The translations under genes and the position numbers were made by a program. DNA of 64,000 bases, from assembly GCF_001758195.1 (NCBI RefSeq), contig NZ_MASR01000001.1:1736001-1800000 (forward strand), given 5' to 3'. The notes beneath the pieces are model-generated. The model was not told where the DNA came from. It did not search any database and saw nothing but the letters and a program-made list of their open reading frames with translations. The DNA is from Pseudohongiella acticola. GTDB taxonomy: Bacteria; Pseudomonadota; Gammaproteobacteria; Pseudomonadales; Pseudohongiellaceae. Positions 48,926 to 56,533 of the stretch are shown one piece after another. How positions within the stretch are numbered: position 1 is the stretch's first letter; every line of letters starts with the position of its first letter.

Positions 48926-50017
48926 GTGCCCCAACATCCCCAAGCCCGACTGTTAATCAACAAAAATGCGCTGTCGCAGACGCACATCGAGGCGCTGTCA
49001 CCGCCAGCTGCACCCGCGCCGGGTGAAGTACTGCTGGCTCCGGACCTGTTTTCGCTGACCACCAATAATGTCACCTATGCCGCCTACGGTGAGGCCATGC
49101 GTTACTGGGACTTCTTCCCTACCGACGATGCCGCCTGGGGACAGGTGCCGGTGTGGGGTTTTGCCAATGTGGTGGCCTCGGCGGTTGAGGGTATCAGTGA
49201 GGGTGAGCGCTTCTACGGGTATTTTCCGCCGGTGAGTGTGTTGCGTGTGCAGGCCGGGAATGTGGGCAAGCGTGGTTTTCGCGACACAACGGCGCATCGT
49301 CAGGCCCTGCCGGCTGCCTACAATCAGTACCTGCGCTGCCAGGTTGATCCGCTGTACACCGCAGACAGCGAGGCATTTCAGGTGATTTACCGGCCGCTGT
49401 TTATCACCTCATTTACGCTGGCCGACTTTCTCGCCGACAACAACTGGTTTGGCGCCGAGCGGGTGGTGATCTCCAGCGCATCCAGCAAGACCGCTTATGG
49501 GTCGGGTTTTTGTATTGGCGATGCCGTGGAAACCATAGGGCTGACCTCGGCACGTAATCGTGACTTCGTGGCCAGCTCCGGCTGTTACCGACACACCCTG
49601 ACCTACTCGGAACTGGACACGCTGGATACTCAGGTGCCCACACTGTATGTGGATTTCTCCGGTGATCGCGAGCTGCGCAGCGCCATTCATCATCACTGCC
49701 GTGAACTGAAGTACAGCTGCGTGGTGGGATCGGCGCAGACCGTGGCGATGCCGACAAAACAGACGCTTCCGGGACCTGCGCCGACGTTTTTCTTTGCCCC
49801 TGATCAGATTATCAAACGCACGGCCGAGTGGGGTGCGCAGACCTTCGGTGAGCAGCTGGGCAATGCCTGGTCGCGCTTTGGTGATCACGTTAATGATCCA
49901 CAACGTAAGTTGCTCAGGATCGTTGAAGGCCACGGCCTTGACGCGGCGCAGCAGGTCTTTGCACAGTTGCTGGCCGGTAGTGTGACGCCGCAGGAAGGAC
50001 ACGTGATACGCCTGTAG
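48926..50017 (+). CDS. DUF2855 family protein
   Basis: The 363-residue protein has the DUF2855 pattern: LFSLTTNNVTYAAYG with EAMRYWDFFP, WGFANVVAS, and ISSASSKTAYGSGFC. It resembles a divergent medium-chain dehydrogenase/quinone reductase fold. Activity unknown. The acyltransferase gene follows after 30 bases, so they are likely one operon. Confidence 0.88.
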   Translation: MPQHPQARLLINKNALSQTHIEALSPPAAPAPGEVLLAPDLFSLTTNNVTYAAYGEAMRYWDFFPTDDAAWGQVPVWGFANVVASAVEGISEGERFYGYFPPVSVLRVQAGNVGKRGFRDTTAHRQALPAAYNQYLRCQVDPLYTADSEAFQVIYRPLFITSFTLADFLADNNWFGAERVVISSASSKTAYGSGFCIGDAVETIGLTSARNRDFVASSGCYRHTLTYSELDTLDTQVPTLYVDFSGDRELRSAIHHHCRELKYSCVVGSAQTVAMPTKQTLPGPAPTFFFAPDQIIKRTAEWGAQTFGEQLGNAWSRFGDHVNDPQRKLLRIVEGHGLDAAQQVFAQLLAGSVTPQEGHVIRL

Positions 50018-50047
50018 TACAAATTTGGAGTGTAAAGGGAGTTGCTT

Positions 50048-50953
50048 ATGAAACTGCTGCGCAGCCTTCGCGTTGTGATGGCCGCGATCCTGCTGAGCCT
50101 CAACTCGATCATTCACGTCACGCCACTGTTGCTGGTGGCGCTGATCAAAGCCGTCACTCGTGTGCGACCTGTACAGTCGGTGTGTGACCGGGTGCTGATG
50201 GCCATTGCCGCGAGCTGGATCGATGTAAACAGCTGGATGTTTGATCACCTGACCGATGCAGAGGTTGTGGTGACCGGATTGCCCGACGCCATGCCCGAGG
50301 GCCATTTTCTGCTGCTCTGCAATCACCAGTCCTGGGTGGATATTCCCGTCCTGCAGAAACTGTTTAACCGGCGCCTGCCCATGTTGCGCTTCTTCCTGAA
50401 AAGCCAGTTGATCTGGGTGCCGGTATTGGGATTGGCCTGGTGGGCGTTGGACTTTCCGTTCATGAAACGTTATTCGCGTCAGCAGATTGAAAAGCGTCCG
50501 GACCTGGCCGGCAAAGACGTTGCGGCAACACGACAGGCCTGTGAAAAATTCCGCCGCATACCGGTGTCCGTCGTCAATTTTGCCGAGGGTACGCGTTTTC
50601 GCCCCGGCAAACATGCACAACAACAATCGCCGTTTCGGCATCTGCTCAAACCCAAGGCTGGCGGTACTGCGCTGGTGCTCGATGCCATGAGTGAATCGCT
50701 GGATACCCTGGTGGATGTCACCATCACCTACCCTGACGGAGTAGGTGAACTCGGCGACCTGTTTGCCAACCGCATCGGGCGTATCGTGGTCGACATCCAG
50801 ACCTTGCCCATACCGGCCGAGCTGCGTGGAGGCGACTACCAGAACGATGAGGCGCATCGCGCGCGCATACAGGCGTGGGTCAATGAGCGCTGGCAGGCCA
50901 AGGACAATACCATCGATCGTTTGCTGGACGAGGGGTTAAAAGCCAGGGCTTAA
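50048..50953 (+). CDS. YihG-like 1-acylglycerol-phosphate acyltransferase family protein
   Basis: The 301-residue protein has an N-terminal membrane segment and the LPLAT motif NHQSWVDI (HxxxxD) at about residue 93, then FFLKSQLIWVPVLGLAWW and NFAEGTRF. These match the YihG/YihG-like inner-membrane acyltransferases. It probably acylates lysophosphatidic acid or a related lipid. ATG at 50048 has AGGGA seven bases upstream; an in-frame TTG six bases earlier is less likely. Confidence 0.88.
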   Translation: MKLLRSLRVVMAAILLSLNSIIHVTPLLLVALIKAVTRVRPVQSVCDRVLMAIAASWIDVNSWMFDHLTDAEVVVTGLPDAMPEGHFLLLCNHQSWVDIPVLQKLFNRRLPMLRFFLKSQLIWVPVLGLAWWALDFPFMKRYSRQQIEKRPDLAGKDVAATRQACEKFRRIPVSVVNFAEGTRFRPGKHAQQQSPFRHLLKPKAGGTALVLDAMSESLDTLVDVTITYPDGVGELGDLFANRIGRIVVDIQTLPIPAELRGGDYQNDEAHRARIQAWVNERWQAKDNTIDRLLDEGLKARA

Positions 50954-51149
50954 GGGTCAGGAGTTAAAAGATAGAGACGCTGAGTTTTTCGCGATCACCC
51001 TAACTAGTTGGGATATTTCACCATGCCCTCTTTAGCCTCCCCGAAGAAATAGCTTAAAAAACAGATGATTATTGAGTGGTATGGTTTTTGCTGAGTTCTA
51101 AGACAAGTACAAATCAACAATCATCACATCAGAATTTTCGGAAGAACGC

Positions 51150-51242
51150 ATGCGCACCATCGGCAATATCATCTGGTTACTCTGCGGGGGTCTGGTCATG
51201 GGGCTGTTATGTTCTTATTTCGTCAATCAGAGATCATTATGA
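51150..51242 (+). pseudogene. yccF-like gene truncated by an integron cassette
   Basis: The first 20 codons (MRTIGNIIWLLCGGLVMGLL) match the start of YccF inner-membrane proteins, normally about 120-150 residues. The match stops exactly at the G|TT junction (51206/51207) where the CPBP cassette begins. Ten unrelated codons and a stop follow. Joining the two flanks without the cassette does not restore a YccF-like frame, so there was additional loss or decay on the right side. Confidence 0.7.
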
Positions 51243-52176
51243 AAAACTCTAAAGATACAACGTTAACTCTAGCGACTTTTTTTATATTGGTTGTAGCTTT
51301 TTATGTTTTAGGGTACTGGTTAATTTATCGAATGGGCCAAGCGACACCATTAATGTTGTCAGTTGGCGCGGCTACATTGCTTACTTGCCTTTTAAGAAAG
51401 CGAGAATTATCGAGCCTGGGTTGGCAATGGGGCAAGTGGAAGCATCAACGTACAAGCTATCTTTTACCACTTATTATAGCGCTTATCTCCTATCTGATTA
51501 TATGGGCGTGTGGTTTCGGTGAATTTTATAATGCTGAGTTTCTGTCCAATCAAAAAGAAAGCTATAACTTAGGAAACTGGAATGATTTTTCTATACTTCT
51601 TTTTCATTTCGGATTGATTGCGACTGTTAGTTTTTTTGTCTCATTACCGTCTATTTTGGGCGAAGAGATTGGTTGGCGAGGCTTTCTGGTACCCGAGCTT
51701 GCTAAAACGATGTCTTTTACTGGTGTTGGACTGGTAAGTGGATTTGTTTGGGCATTATTTCACTGGCCTCTAATTATTTTAGGGTTATATGGTAATGACG
51801 TAACACCATTATATTATCAGCTGTTTGTGTTCTCAGTTTTTATAACTGCGACAGGGATAATTATGGCTTACTTTCGTATCAAAACTAATAGCCTTTGGCC
51901 TGCGGTTATTTATCATGCTAGTTCGAATATATTTATCCAAAAGTTATTCACACCTATCACAGTAACAAACACAAACTCTGCTTGGTATATAGATGAGTTT
52001 GGAGCTGTCATAGCAATTGTAGCAACTTGTGTGGCTATATATTTTTTAAGAAAAGGTAAAGCTGAATTCAAGCTTGTCAGAACATAACAAGCGCCTCAAC
52101 AAAGGACGCAAAAAGCTTGGCTTGCGTCGCTTCTTTCCTAATGTTAGCCAAGCCTTTTTCGCCTGTTAGGCAGGCG
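51207..52176 (+). mobile_element. Lone integron gene cassette carrying a CPBP protease
   Basis: The 970-base unit is bounded by G|TT at 51206/51207 and 52176/52177. Its first bases (with the G, GTTATGT) are the exact reverse complement of the R'' core ACATAAC at 52082-52088 near its far end. In the circular cassette form these would pair perfectly, the hallmark of an attC-delimited cassette. It is much more AT-rich than its surroundings. No integrase or second attC on this strand is nearby. Confidence 0.82.
51239..52087 (+). CDS. CPBP family intramembrane glutamic endopeptidase
   Basis: The 282-residue protein has about eight membrane helices and the three CPBP/Abi (Rce1-like) motifs: GEEIGWRG (EExxxR, about residue 141), FVWALFHWP (FxxxH, about 174) and HASSN (HxxxN, about 225). 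It is a predicted membrane protease; in bacteria such proteins occur in bacteriocin immunity and other contexts. ATG at 51239 is preferred because the membrane helix follows directly; 51209 would add ten residues. It is the only gene of an integron cassette, and its stop lies inside the R'' core of the attC site. Confidence 0.9.
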   Translation: MKNSKDTTLTLATFFILVVAFYVLGYWLIYRMGQATPLMLSVGAATLLTCLLRKRELSSLGWQWGKWKHQRTSYLLPLIIALISYLIIWACGFGEFYNAEFLSNQKESYNLGNWNDFSILLFHFGLIATVSFFVSLPSILGEEIGWRGFLVPELAKTMSFTGVGLVSGFVWALFHWPLIILGLYGNDVTPLYYQLFVFSVFITATGIIMAYFRIKTNSLWPAVIYHASSNIFIQKLFTPITVTNTNSAWYIDEFGAVIAIVATCVAIYFLRKGKAEFKLVRT

Positions 52177-52182
52177 TTGTCG
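52082..52182 (+). other. attC recombination site of the CPBP cassette
   Basis: R'' is ACATAAC at 52082-52088. L'' GCCTCAAC pairs with L' GTTAGGC leaving one extrahelical base. The central arms AAAAAGCTTGGCT and AGCCAAGCCTTTTT form an imperfect stem. R' is at G|TT 52176/52177. Seven-base R pairing is exact with the cassette's own 5' end. The layout (R'', short unpaired spacer, L'' with a bulge, variable stem, L', R') is that of a canonical attC. Confidence 0.85.
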
Positions 52183-52233
52183 ATCAGGCAAATTCTGGTG
52201 CACAAAATAGCCCTGGCGCGGGAGATGACGTGG

Positions 52234-53067
52234 CTATTCAAGCGGCAATTCCAACAATGCCGACAGCTCCTCGAGAACCAGATCAGGCTCATCCTGATGC
52301 ACCATGTGCCCACTGCCTTCAGTGACTACAGCACGGCCCCGAGGAAACTCACTGACCCACTCACTGTGAAACTGGCCCCATAGTGCACGCGCCGCGTCGA
52401 TTTCGAAAACCATGGATGGCTCTTCGACCTTCCTGACACCGGAAATGACCGTTATTGGTATATCACCGATCTCCGCAAAACCCAGATCGCCATCCTTGAG
52501 CCAGGAATCGTGCAGAAAACACCAATTACCCTCGCCCACGGCAAAGTCATTGGCCTTGATCGCTTCGATTTCTCCAGGGCCATTCACCGGATCAAGTGTT
52601 GTAATAATCTCAACATCCCGGTCCGTGCTTGGATCAACGAGCAGCATCGAGCGAACGGCATTCGGGTTGCGGGATGCAAAATCACGGGCGACGTCGCCAC
52701 CGTAGGAATGCGCAACGTAGATGATGGGCGAGGATATCTCCAGCTTTGCCAGTAACTCAGCGGCGTCATCTGCATAATCGGCCGCCGACATCTGCCCCGT
52801 ACAAGCGCCGGAGCCGCCCTCGCCTCTGCGGGAGTATCTAATCGCAGTGATACCGTCAGGCAGGTTGTACCAGATAGAATCCCAATCAACCATGCCCGGC
52901 GTAGCGCCGGCTTCGAACAGAACGACCTGGGGGCCGTTGCCTTTGACTTCGTATTCAACGAAGGAGTTGTCGATGGTGGTTTCTGCTGCTGACGCTGTGG
53001 TGACTGCGCAGATAGGGACAATGCATTGCAGGAAAAATCGGAGAGTGGACAGGGTGTGCTCCTTCAT
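52234..53067 (-). CDS. Exported alpha/beta hydrolase
   Basis: The 277-residue protein has a signal peptide (ending ASAAE) and an alpha/beta hydrolase fold with HG-like loop EAGATPGMVDW. The nucleophile elbow is AHSYGG (serine about residue 119), DPSTDRD may give the acid, and the histidine is in GSGHMVHQDEP. Substrate unknown. It is unrelated in detail to the hydrolase at 47.1 kb. Confidence 0.86.
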   Translation of the reverse strand: MKEHTLSTLRFFLQCIVPICAVTTASAAETTIDNSFVEYEVKGNGPQVVLFEAGATPGMVDWDSIWYNLPDGITAIRYSRRGEGGSGACTGQMSAADYADDAAELLAKLEISSPIIYVAHSYGGDVARDFASRNPNAVRSMLLVDPSTDRDVEIITTLDPVNGPGEIEAIKANDFAVGEGNWCFLHDSWLKDGDLGFAEIGDIPITVISGVRKVEEPSMVFEIDAARALWGQFHSEWVSEFPRGRAVVTEGSGHMVHQDEPDLVLEELSALLELPLE

Positions 53068-53153
53068 TTCTCAGAATATGAATATGGCAAGAATATACAT
53101 CATCGGCAGCCTTCTGGCTTACGACTTCAGCGCATCTCGTTCACTGATCGCAC

Positions 53154-53390
53154 TCACGAAGATTCTTCAACCATGACGAGCTTGGTGCGGCCGGATGCGC
53201 CGGCCTTGATAGTCACGGCTGTCTTTGGGCATTGAAACTTCTGCGCCACAAGACCCACCAGTTCCGTATTGGCTTTACCGTCCACAGGCGGTGCCTTTAG
53301 TGTTGCAACCCACGTACCATCTGCTGCCTGGGCGAGCCCTGACACGCGGGCTCGCGGTTTCACTTTTACCTGTAAGATTGTCGCAGCCAT
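53154..53390 (-). CDS. DUF167/YggU family protein
   Basis: The 78-residue protein has the YggU pattern: LQVKVKPRARVSGL, then LKAPPVDGKANTELVGLVAQKF and VTIKAGASGRTKLV. These small alpha/beta proteins have no known activity. The ATG at 53390 starts at the conserved N-terminus; a TTG 18 bases upstream is less likely. Confidence 0.88.
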   Translation of the reverse strand: MAATILQVKVKPRARVSGLAQAADGTWVATLKAPPVDGKANTELVGLVAQKFQCPKTAVTIKAGASGRTKLVMVEESS

Positions 53391-53441
53391 GCTGAGTCTA
53401 CTGTCCAAATGGAACTGGTTATGAGCCTACCGTTCTTAAGT

Positions 53442-53714
53442 TCAAAGTGCAGGACGGCTTTCGGCGTTACCATTAAGCGGTTTATTCGCAGCTTCAGCTT
53501 GCAAACGCTCAACCAGCCAAACTTTTATGATCGACTGCCGTGTGACGCCAATACGAGCCGCTTCACGATCCAGTGACTCGACTACCCAGGATGGGAAGTC
53601 GACATTTATTCGTTTCTGGTCCTGATTGGCGCGCCGCGCCGTGGACAAATCAAGATCATCAACGATGTCTTTTTTCCCCTGATCAAATTTCTTGTCAAAA
53701 TCTTTAGCTTTCAT
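53442..53714 (-). CDS. brnA: BrnA-type antitoxin, orphan
   Basis: The 90-residue protein has a C-terminal ribbon-helix-helix: RINVDFPSWVVESLDREAA and RIGVTRQSIIKVWLVERL, typical of BrnA/CopG antitoxins. It starts MKAKDFDKKFDQGKK. The toxin gene that should precede and overlap it survives only as its last ~18 codons (53704-53763), so this is an antitoxin without its toxin. Confidence 0.85.
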   Translation of the reverse strand: MKAKDFDKKFDQGKKDIVDDLDLSTARRANQDQKRINVDFPSWVVESLDREAARIGVTRQSIIKVWLVERLQAEAANKPLNGNAESRPAL

Positions 53715-53763
53715 ACAGCTCTACCTCTCGTTTACGAGAACGTCTCGTCGTACTCGAAATGGC
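53704..53763 (-). pseudogene. 3' end of a BrnT toxin gene
   Basis: The minus-strand frame reads ISSTTRRSRKREVELYES then stop, matching the usual BrnT C-terminus (about SARRSRKREVELYES). It overlaps the first codons of brnA, as in intact brnTA operons. Two codons further upstream the frame is closed by a TGA and no BrnT homology is seen. The toxin is deleted. Confidence 0.72.
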
Positions 53764-53791
53764 TCATGAGTATAAATTAACCCTTTTCTAC

Positions 53792-53952
53792 TCAGCTGGC
53801 AAGAAAGGTGGTTCTTGGGCGGCTGCCGTCGGCCTTGTCAGTGGCAGTTGTCAACCAATGGTTGACAACTGAATCCTCAACTCGCCCTCGGAGAAGATTG
53901 CCTTGAGGTGTTTGGCAACACTCTGCCTGGTCGCGCGCAATTGATTGTTGCA
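53792..53952 (-). pseudogene. Frameshifted RhuM-type virulence protein fragment
   Basis: In one minus-strand frame the stretch encodes RATRQSVAKHLKAIFSEGEL. After a shift, the next frame encodes EDSVVNHWLTTATDKADG followed by a stop. Together they match the N-terminal DNA-binding segment of RhuM/Fic-associated proteins (helix-turn-helix, then GEL...DSVV...TTA.DG). Start and C-terminal part are missing. Identification is by eye on about 50 residues. Confidence 0.55.
53845..53871. repeat. 27-base near-perfect palindrome
   Basis: Arms CAGTTGTCAACCA and TGGTTGACAACTG (13 bases each) flank a single A. It lies inside the RhuM-like fragment, in codons for SVVNHWLTT. It has no T-run, so it is not an obvious terminator; a protein-binding site is possible. 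Confidence 0.8.
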
Positions 53953-53959
53953 TCAGGAC

Positions 53960-54286
53960 TTAATTGAGTTTACTGGAGACGAGCCGGTTCAGACTTACCC
54001 CTGACTCAGCAGCCTCAATGGCAAGCATGCGATGTGTCTCTGGCGGAACACGAACCATGAACTTACCGCTATAGTTTTTTGCTGATAGTGGCTCGGGAAT
54101 TTCCTCCCCGCTTTCATTCATGTCATTAACGCACTCACGGACCAATTGTCGAATGCCTTTGAGTGCCTTCTCGGGATTCTCTGCAAGCCAGCTAAGGCTG
54201 GAGAACTCGATACACATCCCTATATGTTCCTGATCTTCTTCAGACCAGGTAACCCGGTAAGTATAGCGATCAATATCTTTTGCCAC
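53960..54286 (-). CDS. hicB: HicB family antitoxin, orphan
   Basis: The 108-residue protein has the partial RNase H-like HicB fold: YTYRVTWSEEDQEHIGMCIEF and LSWLAENPEKALKGI. A C-terminal ribbon-helix-helix/Arc-type tail follows (GKFMVRVPPETHRMLAIEAA, GVSLNRLVSSKL). The GTG at 54286 is chosen because HicB proteins start about there and AAGGG precedes it. No hicA toxin is adjacent on either side. Confidence 0.82.
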   Translation of the reverse strand: MAKDIDRYTYRVTWSEEDQEHIGMCIEFSSLSWLAENPEKALKGIRQLVRECVNDMNESGEEIPEPLSAKNYSGKFMVRVPPETHRMLAIEAAESGVSLNRLVSSKLN

Positions 54287-54299
54287 TTTGCACCCTTGT

Positions 54300-54334
54300 A
54301 CTTTTCGCCATATCCTTATGGTATCACTATTGAT
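54300..54334 (-). repeat. Short dispersed repeat, copy 2
   Basis: Nearly identical to 48824-48857 (two substitutions, one indel). It lies immediately upstream of hicB and includes ACCATAAGGATATGGCGAAA, a ribosome binding site and ATG that open a 13-codon frame in a different phase from hicB. It could be a conserved promoter-leader of antitoxin-type genes. Confidence 0.65.
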
Positions 54335-54361
54335 GGACGGGCCATTCAATCTCCGGAAAAA

Positions 54362-54377
54362 CGTTTCCGCGGAAACG
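54362..54377 (-). terminator. Intrinsic terminator of the DUF5694 gene
   Basis: The perfect palindrome CGTTTCCGCGGAAACG folds into a six-pair stem with a four-base loop. On the minus strand it is followed directly by TTTTT, 14 bases after the DUF5694 stop. Confidence 0.75.
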
Positions 54378-54391
54378 CTTCTGAGGTAGCT

Positions 54392-55219
54392 CTAGTCGCT
54401 AATCACCGAGTCTACATCAACCAGATCAAACGCGCCGGACTCCTGTGCAAATTGCCTCAGCAAGTAGGCATGGCCTTGCCCATAGATGACCAACACCCGG
54501 TCTGTCGAACTTTCAGTCAGCTTTACCAATCGGGAAAATATCTTCAGGTTTCGTGCATACCAGGTGCCTACCCAGTTGGCCCCCAGCAATTCCTCACCGC
54601 GTCCAATCGCTGCGATGTCAAAGTAGACCCTGTGCGAAGCTGCCAGCGCCTCCGGGGCATTCAATTGCTTTATCCACTCACTCACCGTTTGGGAGCCCAA
54701 CTCGATGTAGTACTCCTTCGCGGCTTCTGGATCTGTAATTCGTTCGATTTCTTCGTCGAATCCATTCGCCAAACCAAAGCTATGCCAATCATAGTCGGTC
54801 GCAATATCTCCCGGAGGATTGTCATTCCAGTCCACTGCATAGACCTGCTCATGTCCCAACATCGCGGCCAGTCTGAGGCCAATCTGATCGGACTCATCCC
54901 GCCCAAGTTCATAGTCACCTTCACGATACCGAGCATAGCGTTCATTCAGGTCATCCTGGTTACGACTCAGCACTTCCAACGCAATGTGGGTAGGCTTGAA
55001 TTCAGCAAGCTCGTCTACAAGCGCTTCAATTTCAACCTGCCTCTGCGCATTGAGCACGTCGTCTACTTCGAAGTTAATCGAGTCGCGGCTTGGGTTGTTG
55101 AAATGAGCTACGCCAAGAACCAGCAAATCCGGTCGGTCCTGACCGTAGGTTGCGGACGGGGACAAAGTGCTCGATACTGCCCAGAACAATAACAAAAATA
55201 AGCGCGATCGCACTTTCAT
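54392..55219 (-). CDS. DUF5694 exported protein
   Basis: The 275-residue protein has a signal peptide (ending ATYGQ) and the TraB-like pattern LLVLGVAHFNNPSRDSI, THIALEVLSRNQDDLNERY and the C-terminal VLVIYGQGHAYLLRQF. This fits DUF5694, related to TraB/TIKI-type folds that use conserved histidines and acidic residues. Function unknown. A terminator follows. Confidence 0.85.
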   Translation of the reverse strand: MKVRSRLFLLLFWAVSSTLSPSATYGQDRPDLLVLGVAHFNNPSRDSINFEVDDVLNAQRQVEIEALVDELAEFKPTHIALEVLSRNQDDLNERYARYREGDYELGRDESDQIGLRLAAMLGHEQVYAVDWNDNPPGDIATDYDWHSFGLANGFDEEIERITDPEAAKEYYIELGSQTVSEWIKQLNAPEALAASHRVYFDIAAIGRGEELLGANWVGTWYARNLKIFSRLVKLTESSTDRVLVIYGQGHAYLLRQFAQESGAFDLVDVDSVISD

Positions 55220-55349
55220 TACCCCGCCAAATATTTATTTATGCTAATTGAGATCTCCCAACGCCGTATTGTGCAGCGGCTGGCAAGCAATGAAGGCATT
55301 CCCTGCCAGCTTTCTGGCGACATAAATCCATCGCTGTGCCTTTTGATCA

Positions 55350-55628
55350 TCAGATACAACTAAATGTAAGCTCTACTCTAGGATATTTTCCAAGAACGTA
55401 TGGCCCTTCATTTTCATCAAGCTGGATAATATTTAGTCTCTTACTTTGGGTCTGACAAAAACTTGTAGCCTCCCCAAGGGCATCGTCCTTAATTCCGCCA
55501 GTTCCAGGAAAACCTGTTGCCGCCTGTTTGGCTATAAAATATTCATTTTCGCCAGAATTAATAATCCCACTGTCTGATGCACATGATGCCATCAGAAGTA
55601 GAGTAAGAAATAGAGTACGTTTGGGCAT
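55350..55628 (-). CDS. Small putative lipoprotein
   Basis: A 92-residue protein with a lipoprotein signal (lipobox LMASC, cysteine at residue 16). The mature part has ATGFPGTGGIKDDALGEA and two further cysteines. I do not recognise a family. It lies 36 bases downstream of the HTH-like gene and is probably co-transcribed. It is downstream of the cassette array, but no clear attC closes it. Confidence 0.6.
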   Translation of the reverse strand: MPKRTLFLTLLLMASCASDSGIINSGENEYFIAKQAATGFPGTGGIKDDALGEATSFCQTQSKRLNIIQLDENEGPYVLGKYPRVELTFSCI

Positions 55629-55664
55629 TTTGGGTGCCTATAAGTATGAGCGGATAATGGTTAG

Positions 55665-55892
55665 CTAAGGTTTCGGCCAGACAAATTTTGCTAGCTTAAC
55701 ACCCTTTGATATTTCGGTCCCATACGATTCCTGAAGCCCCGCTGAAACCGCAAGCTGCTTCATAGAAGCATCGCAGGCTTTTATTTCTTTGGCATACTTG
55801 ATACCAAACAAATGGATCATTACTACCGCCTCACCTTCCTCTGAATTAAAGTACATATCATTAAGAATGGCTGTTAGTGTCTCAAATTTCAT
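55665..55892 (-). CDS. Small HTH-like protein
   Basis: The 75-residue protein contains VVMIHLFGIKYAKEI and a probable helix-turn-helix ending GTEISKGVKLAKFV. This resembles a family of small HTH-like proteins of unknown role. It has a strong ribosome binding site (GGGGAGGAG). Composition is AT-rich like its neighbours. Confidence 0.6.
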   Translation of the reverse strand: MKFETLTAILNDMYFNSEEGEAVVMIHLFGIKYAKEIKACDASMKQLAVSAGLQESYGTEISKGVKLAKFVWPKP

Positions 55893-55957
55893 CGCTGCTC
55901 CTCCCCTTCAGAAACGAATGACGCCGCATTCGGCGGCTTGTTCTCTGCAATACTTTG

Positions 55958-56449
55958 CTAAGTATCTAAATGGTTGGGCCTCAACGAATATCCAGACATG
56001 AGCCTATGAGCGAGAAGCATGCTCGACAGGACAGCAATTCCGAATACATACAGACCAAAGTGGACCGTAATACTAGCAAACATGCCTAATTTAACAGTCG
56101 CGGCTATAATGGAAACTACAAATACATCAGCCATCGACCACTTTCCTACTATAGCCAATCTTTGGATTAACAACATTCTTCTTTCGCTATTATTCAAGCT
56201 TCCGTCGATAACACATTTGATGAGATAAAGCTTGTATAATGGCAAAACTATACTAAAGGAAAATACCGCTACGAAGAGAAGTATCTCACCCTCGATGAGA
56301 AGATATAGAACCCCGCTGAACAATGAATATGTATCGCTAAATATAAGAAATTTATTGAACGTAAACATTGGCAGCATGGCGCCAGTTAGGAAAAGCGCTG
56401 CCGATGCCAGCCAGAGTTGCCTGTCGCTTATTTTCGTAACGTATCTCAT
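55958..56449 (-). CDS. PqiA-like membrane protein in a cassette leader context
   Basis: The 163-residue protein has four membrane helices and the PqiA half-domain pattern: LPLYKLYLI, then GKWSMADVFVVSIIAATVKLG. It lacks the zinc-ribbon cysteines of full PqiA. Its ATG lies 19 bases after the cassette core GTTGAGT (56463-56469), with AAGGA five bases before the start, as in a typical short cassette leader. No attC is found after its stop, so its cassette end is lost or unrecognised. Confidence 0.78.
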   Translation of the reverse strand: MRYVTKISDRQLWLASAALFLTGAMLPMFTFNKFLIFSDTYSLFSGVLYLLIEGEILLFVAVFSFSIVLPLYKLYLIKCVIDGSLNNSERRMLLIQRLAIVGKWSMADVFVVSIIAATVKLGMFASITVHFGLYVFGIAVLSSMLLAHRLMSGYSLRPNHLDT

Positions 56450-56462
56450 CGATTCCTTAGGT

Positions 56463-56533
56463 ACTCAACGCACTGCACAACGGCACACTCGTAAGGCGAT
56501 GCCGAAGACGCGCACTTCATGTAATTGTCAGGA
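56463..56533 (-). other. attC site of the PD-(D/E)XK cassette
   Basis: On the minus strand R'' is TCCTGAC, overlapping the nuclease stop codon. The spacer AATTA follows, then L'' with one extrahelical G pairing with L' (TTGTGCA), and R' at GTTGAGT. R'' pairs with the cassette's own start GTTAGGA at all seven positions, one as G-T wobble. Length is 71 bases. Confidence 0.75.

Noticed and set aside
49409-50857. Minus-strand ORF of 482 residues
   Set aside because: It lies opposite two well-supported plus-strand genes (DUF2855 and acyltransferase) and its sequence matches nothing recognisable.
55255-55350. Possible fourth minus-strand attC after the small lipoprotein gene
   Set aside because: GGCGTTGGGA looks like an R' end and a hairpin (CTGGCA/TGCCAG) is present, but no R'' complementary to it or to GTTGAGT was found.
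55893-55957. GCCGC-CGAAT-GCGGC hairpin between the PqiA-like and HTH-like genes, considered as attC
   Set aside because: The segment is too short and lacks paired R and L boxes; it may be a simple RNA hairpin.
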